Of a stretch of DNA of 64,000 nucleotides, positions 53,717 through 62,416 are shown in pieces. The position numbers were made by a program, and so were the translations under genes. Positions within the stretch are counted from its first letter, which is position 1, and each line of letters begins with the position of its first letter. Under the pieces are notes generated by a model. It searched no databases. It was not told the DNA's origin and saw nothing but the letters and a program-made list of their open reading frames with translations. The stretch spans positions 372,001 to 436,000 of the forward strand of contig NZ_KZ984549.1 of assembly GCF_003574445.1 (NCBI RefSeq), in the 5' to 3' direction. This DNA comes from Streptomyces sp. YIM 130001. Its GTDB lineage: Bacteria > Actinomycetota > Actinomycetes > Streptomycetales > Streptomycetaceae.

Positions 53717-55219
53717 ATGCCCTCCGACGGTCCCGACGCCGAGGTTCCGCTGCCCGCCCGTAATCGGCACCGGGCACTGTTCCGTGCGATCGAGCGGCGA
53801 AAGAACCCTCCGCTGCGGCGTACCGACATCACCGTCACCGATGAGGCCGCGGTAAAGCGCGCGGTCAAAGCAGCCTCGCTCGGTAATGGTATGGAGTGGT
53901 TCGACTTCGGCATCTACAGCTATCTCGCCTCGACGATCGGTCACGTCTTCTTCCCGTCCGGAAGTGACACGGCCCAACTCCTGTCGTCGTTCGCGACATT
54001 CGCTGTGGCCTTTCTCGTGCGTCCGCTCGGCGGCATGTTCTTCGGGCCGATGGGCGACAAGGTGGGCCGCAAGAAGGTCCTCGCCGTCACCATGATCATG
54101 ATGGCGGTCGGCACCTTCGCCATCGGCCTGATCCCGTCGTACGCCAGCATCGGTTTCTGGGCCCCGGTCCTGCTGATCTTCTTCCGCCTCGTCCAGGGCT
54201 TCTCCACCGGCGGCGAGTACGGCGGCGCCTCCACGTTCCTCGCCGAGTACGCGCCCGACAAGCGCCGTGGCTTCTTCGGCAGCTTCCTGGAGCTCGGCAC
54301 CCTGGGCGGTTACGTCGGCGCCGCGGGCCTGGTCACCGCGCTCACCGCCATCCTGGGCGACGCCACCATGGAGGACTGGGGCTGGCGTGTGCCGTTCCTG
54401 GTCGCCGGCCCCTTCGGCCTCATCGGTCTCTATCTGCGAATGCGCCTGGACGAGACCCCGGCGTTCAAGAAGCTCGAGGACTCCTCCACCCACAGGGCCT
54501 CCGAGGGCGCTTCCGCGGTGGAGACCACCGTGACGGGCGACTTGAAGCGCATCTTCTCCGAGCAGCTGTCCCGGCTGATCCTGTGCATCTGCCTGGTGGG
54601 CGCGTACAACATCGTCAACTACATGCTGCTGTCGTACATGCCGACCTATCTCTCCGACGAGATGGGCTACGAGGAAAGTCACGGACTGCTGCTGCTGATC
54701 GCCACCATGGTGGTCCTGATGCTGATCATCAACCAAGTAGGCCGACTCTCCGATCACTTCGGCCGCAAGCCGCTGCTGACCGTCGGCATGCTCGGCTTCC
54801 TGGTGCTGTCCGCGCCGGCGTTCCTGCTGGTGCAACAGGGCAGTGTGGTCGCCGTCCTGGGCGGCATGATGATGCTGGGTCTGTCGCTCGTGTGTCTGCT
54901 CGGCACGATGTCCGCCGCGCTGCCCGCCCTCTTCCCGACCCAGGTGCGCTACGGCGGCCTTGCGGTCGGTTACAACCTGTCCGCCTCGCTCTTCGGCGGT
55001 ACAACCCCTCTCGTCGTCACCGCGATGATCAGCGTCACCGGCACCGACATGTTTCCGGCCTACTACGCGATGGGCGCCTCGCTGATCGGCCTGATCTCTG
55101 TGGCCCTGATGAAGGAGACGGCGCAGAAACCCCTCGAAGGTTCACCACCCTCTGTGGAGACACCTCAGGAGGCTGCCGAGATCGTCGAGACTCAGGTGCA
55201 TCAGCCGCCGAAGTTCTGA
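53717..55219 (+). CDS. MFS transporter, ProP/metabolite:H+ symporter type
   Basis: A 500-aa 12-helix transporter with a basic N-terminus (RAIERRKNPPLRRTDITVTD). Family hallmarks: GNGMEWFDFGIYSYLASTIG at helix 1, GMFFGPMGDKVGRKKVLAVT in loop 2-3, RLVQGFSTGGEYGGASTFLA at helix 4 and GRLSDHFGRKPLLTVG in loop 8-9. This pattern belongs to proline/betaine (ProP), shikimate and citrate-type symporters; osmolyte uptake is the leading guess. Convergent with the TPR-like gene at 36 bp. Confidence 0.92.
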   Translation: MPSDGPDAEVPLPARNRHRALFRAIERRKNPPLRRTDITVTDEAAVKRAVKAASLGNGMEWFDFGIYSYLASTIGHVFFPSGSDTAQLLSSFATFAVAFLVRPLGGMFFGPMGDKVGRKKVLAVTMIMMAVGTFAIGLIPSYASIGFWAPVLLIFFRLVQGFSTGGEYGGASTFLAEYAPDKRRGFFGSFLELGTLGGYVGAAGLVTALTAILGDATMEDWGWRVPFLVAGPFGLIGLYLRMRLDETPAFKKLEDSSTHRASEGASAVETTVTGDLKRIFSEQLSRLILCICLVGAYNIVNYMLLSYMPTYLSDEMGYEESHGLLLLIATMVVLMLIINQVGRLSDHFGRKPLLTVGMLGFLVLSAPAFLLVQQGSVVAVLGGMMMLGLSLVCLLGTMSAALPALFPTQVRYGGLAVGYNLSASLFGGTTPLVVTAMISVTGTDMFPAYYAMGASLIGLISVALMKETAQKPLEGSPPSVETPQEAAEIVETQVHQPPKF

Positions 55220-55255
55220 CGGCGGGCTCGGCGTCGACCGCTCGCTTCTCGTACT

Positions 55256-55741
55256 TCACGCAGGAGAGCCGGGTGCGGACGGCCGGGGTGCACGGTCACG
55301 GTCTGCGATGGCCTCGGCAACCTCTCGGACGGCCCGCCGAATCAGGTCGCCGTACGCGTCCTGGAGAAGCGCCGGTGTGTGCTCGCGGGCCGCCTCGATG
55401 TGTTCGGTGGCCGCTGCGAAGGATCCGAGTCGGCGGTAGTTGTCTGCGAGGTTGAGGTGGAGTGAGGGGTAGAAGCCCGCGATGTCCTGCGCGGTGACCG
55501 CGTCGGCGGCGTCCAGGGCACGGATATCCCAGGTCAGGGCCTCGGCGGGGTCTTCGTAGAGGTCCGCGAGGTAGTGGGCGAGGGAGCAGCGGTGCAGCGG
55601 GTCTCCGGTGACTCCCATGGTGGCCCACAGGCTCAGGAGCTTGCTGCGGGCGGACGCGACGTCGCCGTCGCGTCCTTGGGTGACGGCCTCGGCTATGGCT
55701 TCCGTGGTCGGGTCGGGGGTGCTGCTGGGGGCGGTGGTCAT
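55256..55741 (-). CDS. TPR-like helical protein, 161 aa
   Basis: A soluble helical protein with repeat-like helices (HRCSLAHYLADLYEDPAEAL, FYPSLHLNLADNYRRLGSFA, AATEHIEAAREHTPALL) resembling tetratricopeptide hairpins. Probably a protein-interaction module. It follows the MerR-clamp gene in the same direction after 148 bp that hold a 13-bp repeat array. Confidence 0.72.
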   Translation of the reverse strand: MTTAPSSTPDPTTEAIAEAVTQGRDGDVASARSKLLSLWATMGVTGDPLHRCSLAHYLADLYEDPAEALTWDIRALDAADAVTAQDIAGFYPSLHLNLADNYRRLGSFAAATEHIEAAREHTPALLQDAYGDLIRRAVREVAEAIADRDRAPRPSAPGSPA

Positions 55742-55826
55742 GGGGGCCTCGTCGTTCTCTCAGGTAGTTCGCTCGGTCCGTTGGCCAGGTGCATTGATCA
55801 GGCGCATTGGTTCGGTGCGCCGGTTA

Positions 55827-55891
55827 GGTGCGGGTGCTTGGCGCGGGTGCTTGGTGCGGGGGCTTGGTGTTCTTGCTTGGTGCGGGTGCTC
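55827..55891. repeat. 13-bp tandem repeat, 5 copies
   Basis: GGTGCGGGTGCTT, GGCGCGGGTGCTT, GGTGCGGGGGCTT, GGTGTTCTTGCTT and GGTGCGGGTGCTC in exact 13-bp register. The last copy reaches into the stop codon of the MerR-clamp gene. Confidence 0.9.
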
Positions 55892-56960
55892 AGTCCAGGT
55901 CGTCGGCCTTGACGGGCATGGTCAGGGTCGTGAGATCGCCGCGGTCGGCGGAGCGGATCGTGGCCGGTTGGTCGCTGCCCCTCAGGTCGAGCATCACGTC
56001 CGGGCCGATCGCGCTGCTCACCGCGGGATAGAGCGTGGTGGGTCGGAACGAGAGGTCGAGGGCCGGTCCCGTCGTGGCGGCCGGCAGCGTGGTGTCGGGA
56101 TGGGCGTCGTGCGGTGACAGGACAGTCACTTCGTTCTCGGCGATGTGCAGTGCGATGTGTTCGGCGGAGTGTTCTTCAAGGGCTCGCAGCAGCAGGTTCT
56201 TCGAGACCGTCACGCGGGTGGTGGCGTCGCCCAGGGACGCGAGCATCAGCCGGAAGTCCGGGAACTCCTCGGTCAGCAGCCGGCAGTGCCGGTCAGTCCC
56301 GCCCGTCGCACGAAGCCAGATCCCGTACGGCACGGCGTCGAGCCGGACCAGCGGGCTGCGGCGGACTTCAGCGACCGCAGCCCGCAACTCGTCGCCGTCG
56401 ACCGTGCCCGCCCAGGTCTGCAGCGGTGGTTCGACCGGCACCAGGGTGCGGGTCGAGAGCCGGTAGCGGTCCGTCGCGGTCAGGGTCACGGCCTCGCGAT
56501 TCGTCTCGATGCGCAGGCCGGCGAGTACCGGCATCCCGGGCTCATGGGCGGTCGCGGTGAGGACTTGCTCGACCGCGTCGGCAAGAACGGGCCCTCGCAG
56601 CGCCGCCAACGGAAGGCCGGGCGTCTCACCGAGCGCCGACTTGACGGCTGCGGCCGTCTGTTGTGCTGCCGCCGCGTCACCGACGATCTTCGACACATGT
56701 TCGTCGAGCAGCCTCGCTGCTTCGGCGGGACCCGCCCCCAGGACGGTCTCGACCTCGGGGAGCGGCATGGCGATCTCACGGAGCTGCCGCAGTACGGTCG
56801 CCCGCTCCACCTGGTCCCCGCTGTAATAGCGGTAGCCGGAGATCGGGGCGACCTCGGCGGGCGGCAGCACTCCGGAGTCGGCGTAGAACCGCAGGGCGCT
56901 TGAGGTCAGGCCACTGCGACGGGCGAAGTCCCCGATCGGCATCAGTTCAGAATTCGGCAC
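55890..56960 (-). CDS. MerR regulator fused to a DNA-polymerase-III-beta-clamp-like domain
   Basis: A protein of about 356 aa. Residues 7-75 are a MerR winged helix (PIGDFARRSGLTSSALRFYA, ISGYRYYSGDQVERATVLRQ) followed by a dimerisation helix. From about residue 120 the sequence resembles the second and third domains of the DnaN sliding clamp: VLAGLRIETNREAVTLTATD then RYRLSTRT, RVTVSKNLLLRALEEH, and SAIGPDVMLDLRGSDQPATI near the end. The start is uncertain: GTG 56960 coincides with the predicted transcription start (leaderless), ATG 56942 gives the classical MerR start; the frame also opens at TTG 56981 but that lies inside the promoter. Confidence 0.82.
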   Translation of the reverse strand: MPNSELMPIGDFARRSGLTSSALRFYADSGVLPPAEVAPISGYRYYSGDQVERATVLRQLREIAMPLPEVETVLGAGPAEAARLLDEHVSKIVGDAAAAQQTAAAVKSALGETPGLPLAALRGPVLADAVEQVLTATAHEPGMPVLAGLRIETNREAVTLTATDRYRLSTRTLVPVEPPLQTWAGTVDGDELRAAVAEVRRSPLVRLDAVPYGIWLRATGGTDRHCRLLTEEFPDFRLMLASLGDATTRVTVSKNLLLRALEEHSAEHIALHIAENEVTVLSPHDAHPDTTLPAATTGPALDLSFRPTTLYPAVSSAIGPDVMLDLRGSDQPATIRSADRGDLTTLTMPVKADDLD

Positions 56961-56966
56961 CCGGCC

Positions 56967-56997
56967 ATCATCGAGCTTCAAGCGACTTGAAGGTCAA
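56967..56997 (-). promoter_or_regulatory. MerR-type promoter with operator in a 19-bp spacer
   Basis: Minus strand: -35 TTGACC (56997-56992), 19-bp spacer, -10 GATGAT (56972-56967). A perfect CTTCAAG-TCG-CTTGAAG repeat (56992-56976) lies almost entirely in the spacer, the arrangement typical of MerR-family activated promoters. Confidence 0.7.
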
Positions 56998-57116
56998 CAT
57001 CCGCGGGCGGCGCGAATCCTCCGCGCCCCCGCGGCAGGTGGATGTCCCGGCGCCACGGGTGGAGGATCGAGGTCGAAGCGCACAGGCGCACAGGCACACG
57101 GAGCGAAGGGGCAACA

Positions 57117-57977
57117 GTGGAGCTTTCCGGCGTAGGCGTGTGGAGCGCCCCCCTGCGGTACGGCGACCCTGCCGAGATCGCCGAGGCGGCGGCGGAACTC
57201 GAGGAGCTGGGGTTCAGCGCCCTGTGGTTCCCCGACGTGGGCGGGCCGATCTTCGAGGCGGCCGACCGGCTGCTCGCGGCGACCCGCGAGACGGTGGTGG
57301 CCACGGGCATCCTGAACCTGTGGCAGCACACGACGGAGGAGACCGCGGCGGGGTACGCCGGCATGACCGCCGCCCACGGGGACCGTTTCCTCCTCGGCAT
57401 CGGCGTGAGCCACGCACCGCTGATCGACACGGAGGAACCGGGGCGGTACCGCCGGCCGCTGTCGGCGATGAAGACCTTCCTGGACGATCTCGACAGGTCG
57501 CAGCCCCCGGTACCGGCCGACCGGCGGGTACTCGCGGCGCTCGGCCCGAAGATGCAGGCGCTGGCCGTCGAGCGCACCCGGGGCGTCCACTCCTACCTCA
57601 CCACCCCGGAGCAGACCCGCCTCACGCGTGAGGCACTCGGCGACGGCGCGGACATCCTGGCCGAACAGACGGTGATCCTCTGCTCGGACGCCGACGAGGC
57701 GCACGCCATCGGCGGCGAGTGGCTCCGCGGCTACCTCTCCCTGCCCAACTACGCCAACAACGTGCAGCGCCTCGGGTACTCCCCCGAGGACGTCGCCCAG
57801 GTCAGCGACCGGGTCTTCGACGAGATCATCGCCTGGGGCGACGAGGAGGCGATCGAGCGGCGGGTGGACGAGCACGTGGCCGCCGGCGCCGACCATGTCT
57901 GCCTGCAAGTACTCACCGCGGACGGCACCTCCGTCCCCCGCGACCAGTGGCGCCGCCTCGCGGGCATCGCACAGTGA
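57117..57977 (+). CDS. LLM-class (F420-type) oxidoreductase
   Basis: A 286-aa luciferase-like TIM-barrel protein: GVWSAPLRYGDPAEIAEAAA, ELEELGFSALWFPDVGGPIF, FLLGIGVSHAPLIDTEEPGR, TRGVHSYLTTPEQT. The pattern fits the actinobacterial F420-dependent LLM family. GTG 57117 with AAGGGG upstream is used. Hydride-transfer substrate unknown. Divergent from the MerR-clamp gene, whose operator could also influence it. Confidence 0.88.
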   Translation: MELSGVGVWSAPLRYGDPAEIAEAAAELEELGFSALWFPDVGGPIFEAADRLLAATRETVVATGILNLWQHTTEETAAGYAGMTAAHGDRFLLGIGVSHAPLIDTEEPGRYRRPLSAMKTFLDDLDRSQPPVPADRRVLAALGPKMQALAVERTRGVHSYLTTPEQTRLTREALGDGADILAEQTVILCSDADEAHAIGGEWLRGYLSLPNYANNVQRLGYSPEDVAQVSDRVFDEIIAWGDEEAIERRVDEHVAAGADHVCLQVLTADGTSVPRDQWRRLAGIAQ

Positions 57978-58116
57978 GCGAAGTGACGCGCGCGGGCGCG
58001 CGGCCCTGGCTGCCGATCGGCGCACCTTCCCGGCGAGTCCGGGCGCCCGTACCCGCTCTCCGTTCCCATCCCTGCCCCTGATACGTTCAACGCTCCATCA
58101 ACAGACATCGGGGCGT

Positions 58117-59085
58117 ATGTTCGGCGCGGAGAAAGCACTGACGTCCGCGGGGATCACCGACCCGCTGCTGCGGGAGGCGTACAGCCTCTGCCGCAGGGTT
58201 CTGATCTCCGCGGACGGAGCGAAGTGGGACGCCGGCCTGCTGACCCTGCCGCCCGCGAAGCGGCCTGCGGTCTGGGCGCTGTACGGATTCGCGCGGTGGG
58301 CGGACGAGATCGTCGACAGCGGTGACCCGGCCACCCGCGCGACCGAGCTCGCCGTCTTCACCGCCCGCGTCGTCGAGGACCTCGAAGCGGGCTACTCCCG
58401 CGACCCGTTCTCCATGGCGCTCCTGGACACGCTGCGCACCTGGGACATCGCCCCGGAGACGGTCACCGCGTACCTGGAGAGCATGCGGCGGAGCCTGACG
58501 GTCACCGAGTACCGCACCTACGCCGAGCTGCGTGACTACACCGACGACGCGATCGTGAGCGTGGGCCGCCAGGTGCTGGCCGTCCTCGAGCCCTCGCACG
58601 ACGGTGCGTACGCCCGCATGGACTCGCTCAGCACCGCGATGTACCTGACCGACATCCTCAAGGACCTCGGTGAGGACCTGAGCTGGGGCCGCCTCTACCT
58701 GCCACTGGAGGAGCTCGAGGCTTTCGGCGTGGACCGTTCCGACCTGGAGCGAGGTGTACTCACGCCGCCCGTACGGGAGTTGCTGCGCTTCCAGGTCGAC
58801 CGCATCCGCCGCCTCTACGACGAGGGCATGGCGGTGGCCCGGCACGTACACCCCGGCAGCCGGGACTTCCTCCGGCTCGGCACGGAGATCTTCCGCGGCA
58901 CGCTCGAGAAGATCGAGCAGCGCGGCTACGACGTGTTCACCCCGCGCCCCTGGATCAGCACCGCCCAACTGCCGGGCCTGCTCTGGCGCGTGGGCAGCTC
59001 CACGACGACCCGCCACCGTACGGCCCGTGCCTCCTCAGCCTCCTCAGCGGCAAGGAAATCGGGCGTGCGAGCCGACAGGTCGTGA
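58117..59085 (+). CDS. Phytoene/squalene synthase family prenyltransferase
   Basis: A 322-aa head-to-head prenyl synthase. The two Asp-rich diphosphate-binding motifs are DEIVD (residues 63-67) in YGFARWADEIVDSGD and DILKD (179-183) in MYLTDILKDLGEDLSWGRLY. Length is normal. It would join two prenyl diphosphates (FPP or GGPP). No desaturase or hopanoid genes lie nearby, so the product cannot be named. A P450-ferredoxin pair lies beyond it in the opposite orientation. Confidence 0.9.
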   Translation: MFGAEKALTSAGITDPLLREAYSLCRRVLISADGAKWDAGLLTLPPAKRPAVWALYGFARWADEIVDSGDPATRATELAVFTARVVEDLEAGYSRDPFSMALLDTLRTWDIAPETVTAYLESMRRSLTVTEYRTYAELRDYTDDAIVSVGRQVLAVLEPSHDGAYARMDSLSTAMYLTDILKDLGEDLSWGRLYLPLEELEAFGVDRSDLERGVLTPPVRELLRFQVDRIRRLYDEGMAVARHVHPGSRDFLRLGTEIFRGTLEKIEQRGYDVFTPRPWISTAQLPGLLWRVGSSTTTRHRTARASSASSAARKSGVRADRS

Positions 59086-59101
59086 ACCCCGCAGCCGGGT
59101 A

Positions 59102-59121
59102 GTACCGGCACCTGCCGGTAC
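59102..59121. terminator. Short hairpin between convergent genes
   Basis: GTACCGGCA-CC-TGCCGGTAC, a perfect 9-bp inverted repeat with a 2-base spacer, between the prenyl synthase and ferredoxin genes. Confidence 0.6.
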
Positions 59122-59145
59122 CACCGACGCACCGACCGGTGCGGG

Positions 59146-59346
59146 CTAGTCGTTCGGGGTGAGTTCGATGGCGGCGGTCGGACATACCGTGGCGGCTTCG
59201 CGGACTGCGGCGTGGTGTTCGGGCGGGGGCGCGGCGTCCAGAAGGTCGACGACGCCGTCCTCCTCGCGTTGGTCGAACACCACGGGGGCGATCAGGACGC
59301 ACTGGCCCGCGCCGCAGCACTTGTCCTCGTCGACGGTGACGTTCAT
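59146..59346 (-). CDS. Ferredoxin, [3Fe-4S] P450-partner type
   Basis: A 66-aa ferredoxin. Cys10, Cys16 and Cys55 lie in DEDKCCGAGQCVLIAPVVFD and TVCPTAAI; residue 13 is Ala where a fourth ligand would lie in 4Fe forms, and Cys11 is extra. This is the usual Streptomyces P450-reducing ferredoxin. GGGAG precedes the ATG. It follows the P450 gene by 116 bp in the same direction, so it is the electron donor in all likelihood. Confidence 0.93.
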   Translation of the reverse strand: MNVTVDEDKCCGAGQCVLIAPVVFDQREEDGVVDLLDAAPPPEHHAAVREAATVCPTAAIELTPND

Positions 59347-59406
59347 GCGAGTTCTCCCTTCATGACGGGGGGGGGTGCCACGCGCCGCCGCCGAGCGGTC
59401 GCGGCG

Positions 59407-59449
59407 TGGAGTCGGGGGCCGGGGGCCGGGAGTCGGGGGCCGGGGGGCC
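59407..59449 (+). repeat. Heptanucleotide tandem array, 6 units
   Basis: TGGAGTC, GGGGGCC, GGGGGCC, GGGAGTC, GGGGGCC and a last unit with one extra G. Consensus GGGRGYC. Located between the P450 stop and the ferredoxin start. Confidence 0.8.
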
Positions 59450-59462
59450 GATCGGAGCGGAG

Positions 59463-60743
59463 TCACCAGCGCACTGGGACGGTGCGCAGGCCGCCCACGA
59501 GGAGGCCCTCGACGCGAGTCAAGTCCTCTACGGGAACGGCCAGTTCGAGGGTGGGCAGCTTGCGCAGCAGGACCTCGAGCACGACCTGGAGTTCGGTGCG
59601 GGCCAAGGCCTGGCCGAGGCAGGAGTGAGGTCCGGCGCCGAAGTTGAGGTGGGGATTGGGGCTGCGGCCGAGGTCCATCTGCTCGGCGTCGTCGAAGACG
59701 TCCGCGTCTCGGTTGGCCGCGGGCATGCTGCAGATCACGGTGGTTCCGCCCGGCAGGGTCGCGCCGCCGACCTCTGCGTCCTCGGTGAGATAGCGGCGCA
59801 GGCCGAATCCGAGGTTGGTGTCGAAGCGGAGCGCCTCCTCGACGGCGGTACGTACGAGATTCGGTTCGGCGAGCAGTCGCTCCCACCGGCCGCGGTCGGC
59901 CAGGAGCATGGCGATCATCTTGCCGATCATGTTCGCGGTGGTCTCGTGCCCGGCCACCAGCAACCCCATGGCCGTCGCCCGCAACTCCTTGTCGGAGAGC
60001 CCATGGCCGTCGGCGGAATCCCGGATCAGCGTGCTGATGAGGTCATCGGTCGGATGCTCGCGCTTGGCGTCGATGTGGCCCGACATGTACTGCACGAACT
60101 CGGTCTGGGCCCGCGCGGTCTCCTCCTCGGTGAAACGCGTGATGCTCAGCAGCGCGTCGGACCAGTGGGAGAAGCGGTCGCGGTCCTGTGCGGGTACGCC
60201 GAGCATGTCGCAGATGACGTAGACGGGCAGCAGGAAGCCGACGTGGGCCTTGAGGTCCGCGGGTGCGCCGGCGGCGATCATGTCGTCGACGAGGCCTTCG
60301 GCGGTACGGGTCATACCGGGCCGCAGTGCGGTCATGCGCTTGGCGGTGAACCACTTGCTGACCTGTCGGCGCCACTGCTGGTGAGGCTCGCCCTTCGCCG
60401 GCAGGGACAGCGCGTCCGCCTCGCCCGGGGCGACGGCTCCGCCGCCGGTGCCTCCGGGTGCGAGGCGGGCGGCGCCGTCCTGTGCGGTGGGACGGGCGAA
60501 GCGCGGGTCGGCCAGCAGTGCCCTGACGTCCTCGTGGCGGGTGAGCAGCGTCGCTTCGTCGCCACTGGGCAGTTCGACCGAGGCCACGGGGCACTGACTG
60601 CGCAGCCGCTGCCAGTCGGCAGGGGCGTCCAGGGCTCCCGACTGGGCGAGCGGGTAGCGCAGGGTCTCCTCAGCCTCACTCTCACTCCGGCTCCGGCTCT
60701 CCCTCTGGCTCTGGCTCCGGCTCTGGCTCTGACTCTGGCTCAT
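59463..60743 (-). CDS. Cytochrome P450 monooxygenase
   Basis: A 426-aa class I bacterial P450. The I-helix oxygen motif is AGHETTAN, the K-helix ExxR is EEALR, and the heme-binding loop is FGAGPHSCLGQALA with Cys375 as axial ligand. The first 25 residues are a Ser/Gln/Arg/Glu repeat (SQSQSQSRSQSQ) encoded by AGNCAG-like hexamers, which is unusual. Partner ferredoxin is downstream. Substrate unknown; the neighbouring prenyl synthase makes a terpenoid conceivable. Confidence 0.93.
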   Translation of the reverse strand: MSQSQSQSRSQSQRESRSRSESEAEETLRYPLAQSGALDAPADWQRLRSQCPVASVELPSGDEATLLTRHEDVRALLADPRFARPTAQDGAARLAPGGTGGGAVAPGEADALSLPAKGEPHQQWRRQVSKWFTAKRMTALRPGMTRTAEGLVDDMIAAGAPADLKAHVGFLLPVYVICDMLGVPAQDRDRFSHWSDALLSITRFTEEETARAQTEFVQYMSGHIDAKREHPTDDLISTLIRDSADGHGLSDKELRATAMGLLVAGHETTANMIGKMIAMLLADRGRWERLLAEPNLVRTAVEEALRFDTNLGFGLRRYLTEDAEVGGATLPGGTTVICSMPAANRDADVFDDAEQMDLGRSPNPHLNFGAGPHSCLGQALARTELQVVLEVLLRKLPTLELAVPVEDLTRVEGLLVGGLRTVPVRW

Positions 60744-60878
60744 GAATGAACTCCCTCGGAAAGGTGGGGCTTTCGTCCGGCGGGTGCCGCTGCACGGCGT
60801 ACTGGGGCTGGGTTCGTGGGCGGGCTCTCCCTTCGCTCGGAGCGTCCGGTCATCGCCGCCCGACCGGGTCCGGCGGAA

Positions 60879-62348
60879 TCACGCGGGCCGGGCGGCTTCC
60901 GGCTCGGGTTCCAGGCCGGACGCGCCGGACTGCGGGGCATCCAGGGGCGTGAGTCGCGCTGTGGCGCGGGGAATGGCCAGAGTGAGCAGGGCCGCGGTGA
61001 GGGCGGCGGCCCCGCCGACGACGGCGGCCGCCCGGAAACCGTTCTCGGTCGGGAGCGTGAAGTCACCGACGTCGTGGCTCATCTGGGCCAGGAGGACACC
61101 GATGACCGCGCTGGACACCGAGAGGCCGATGGATCGCATCAGCGCGTTGAAGCCGTTCGCCGAAGCGGTCTTGGAGGCGGGGACCGACGCCATGATGATC
61201 GCCGGCATGGCGCCGTACGCGAAGGCGACACCGACACTGACGACACAGCTGAAGGCGACGATCCCGGCCACGGATCCCATCAGCGGCAGGGCGAGTCCGT
61301 AGCCGACGGCGATGATCAGAGATCCGGTCAGAAGCGACGTACGCGGGCCGAACCGGGCGGACAGCTTCGCGCCGAGCGGTGAGAACGCCATCATCACCAG
61401 TCCGGTGGGAACCATCCACAGACCGGCGGCAAGCATCGACTGGCCCAGCCCGTAGCCGATCTCCTCGGGCAGCTGGAGCAGTTGGGGAGCTACCAGGCTC
61501 TGCGCGAACATGGCGAAGCCGATCACGACCGAGGCCAGGTTCGTCAGCAGGACCGGTCGGCGGGCCGTGGCCCGCAGGTCGACCAACGGCTCTGCGGTGC
61601 GCAGTTCGAACCAGCCCCAGGCGCAGAGGGCGATCACGGCCGCGGCGAACAACCCGAGGGTCGTCACGCTCGTCCAGCCCCACTCGGCCCCTTTGGAGAC
61701 GGCAAGCAGCAGTGATACGAGACCGGCCGTGAGACCGATCGCGCCGGGGATGTCGAAGCGGCCCCGAGCGGTGTCCGCGGGCACGCCCGGTACGAAGCGC
61801 AGCACGGCGACACCGACCAGCAGACTGACGGCGGCGGAGCCCCAGAACAGTGCGTGCCAGTCGGTGTTCTGGGCGACCCCGGCCGCGAGAGGCAGACCGA
61901 ACGCGCCGCCGATGCCGAGCGACGAACTCATCAGGGCCACCGACGCCCCCATCCGCTCCGGCGGCACGACGTCGCGCATGGTGCTGATCCCGAGCGGGAC
62001 GATGCCCATGCCGATGCCCTGGACGGCGCGCCCGATGACCATCGGGACCAGCGAATCGGACAGGGCACTCGTCACGGAACCGGCGACGAGCAGGCCGACG
62101 CAGATCAGCAGCATCCGCCGCTTGCCGTAGAGGTCACCGAGGCGCCCGAACACCGGAGTTGCGACCGCGCCGGTCAGCAGTGGCGCCGTGACCACCCAGG
62201 ACGCGTTCGCGGTGGACGTGTCGAGGAGTTCCGGAAGCCGGCCGACGAGGGGAATGACCAGTGTCCCCATCAGGGAGGCCACGATGCCGGCAGCGGACAG
62301 CGAGGCGACTGTCGCTCCCGTGCGCGCCGGAGAGGCGGAGGCATTCAT
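60879..62348 (-). CDS. MFS drug exporter, DHA2 (EmrB-like) family
   Basis: A 489-aa transporter with about 14 membrane helices. Motif A is GRLGDLYGKRRMLLICVGLL, motif C lies around SSSLGIGGAFGLPLAAGVAQ, and VGRAVQGIGMGIVPLGISTM marks helix 4. ATG 62348 is used; an upstream extension to 62429 would be encoded by the operator region and is unlikely. No clear ribosome-binding site, so the mRNA may be nearly leaderless. Divergent from a MarR gene, the common exporter-regulator pair. Confidence 0.9.
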   Translation of the reverse strand: MNASASPARTGATVASLSAAGIVASLMGTLVIPLVGRLPELLDTSTANASWVVTAPLLTGAVATPVFGRLGDLYGKRRMLLICVGLLVAGSVTSALSDSLVPMVIGRAVQGIGMGIVPLGISTMRDVVPPERMGASVALMSSSLGIGGAFGLPLAAGVAQNTDWHALFWGSAAVSLLVGVAVLRFVPGVPADTARGRFDIPGAIGLTAGLVSLLLAVSKGAEWGWTSVTTLGLFAAAVIALCAWGWFELRTAEPLVDLRATARRPVLLTNLASVVIGFAMFAQSLVAPQLLQLPEEIGYGLGQSMLAAGLWMVPTGLVMMAFSPLGAKLSARFGPRTSLLTGSLIIAVGYGLALPLMGSVAGIVAFSCVVSVGVAFAYGAMPAIIMASVPASKTASANGFNALMRSIGLSVSSAVIGVLLAQMSHDVGDFTLPTENGFRAAAVVGGAAALTAALLTLAIPRATARLTPLDAPQSGASGLEPEPEAARPA

Positions 62349-62351
62349 GTG

Positions 62352-62416
62352 TTGCACCGTACACATCAATTGCATCATGCACAAAAGTTGCACGATGCTC
62401 GCCGTGAGCATGATGC
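62352..62416. promoter_or_regulatory. Phased MarR operators, 18-bp period
   Basis: GCATCATGC (62372-62380), GCACGATGC (62390-62398) and GCATGATGC (62408-62416) are near-palindromic and start exactly 18 bp apart. A weaker TTGCACCGT at 62352 continues the phase. They fill the divergent gap between exporter and MarR gene. Confidence 0.68.
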
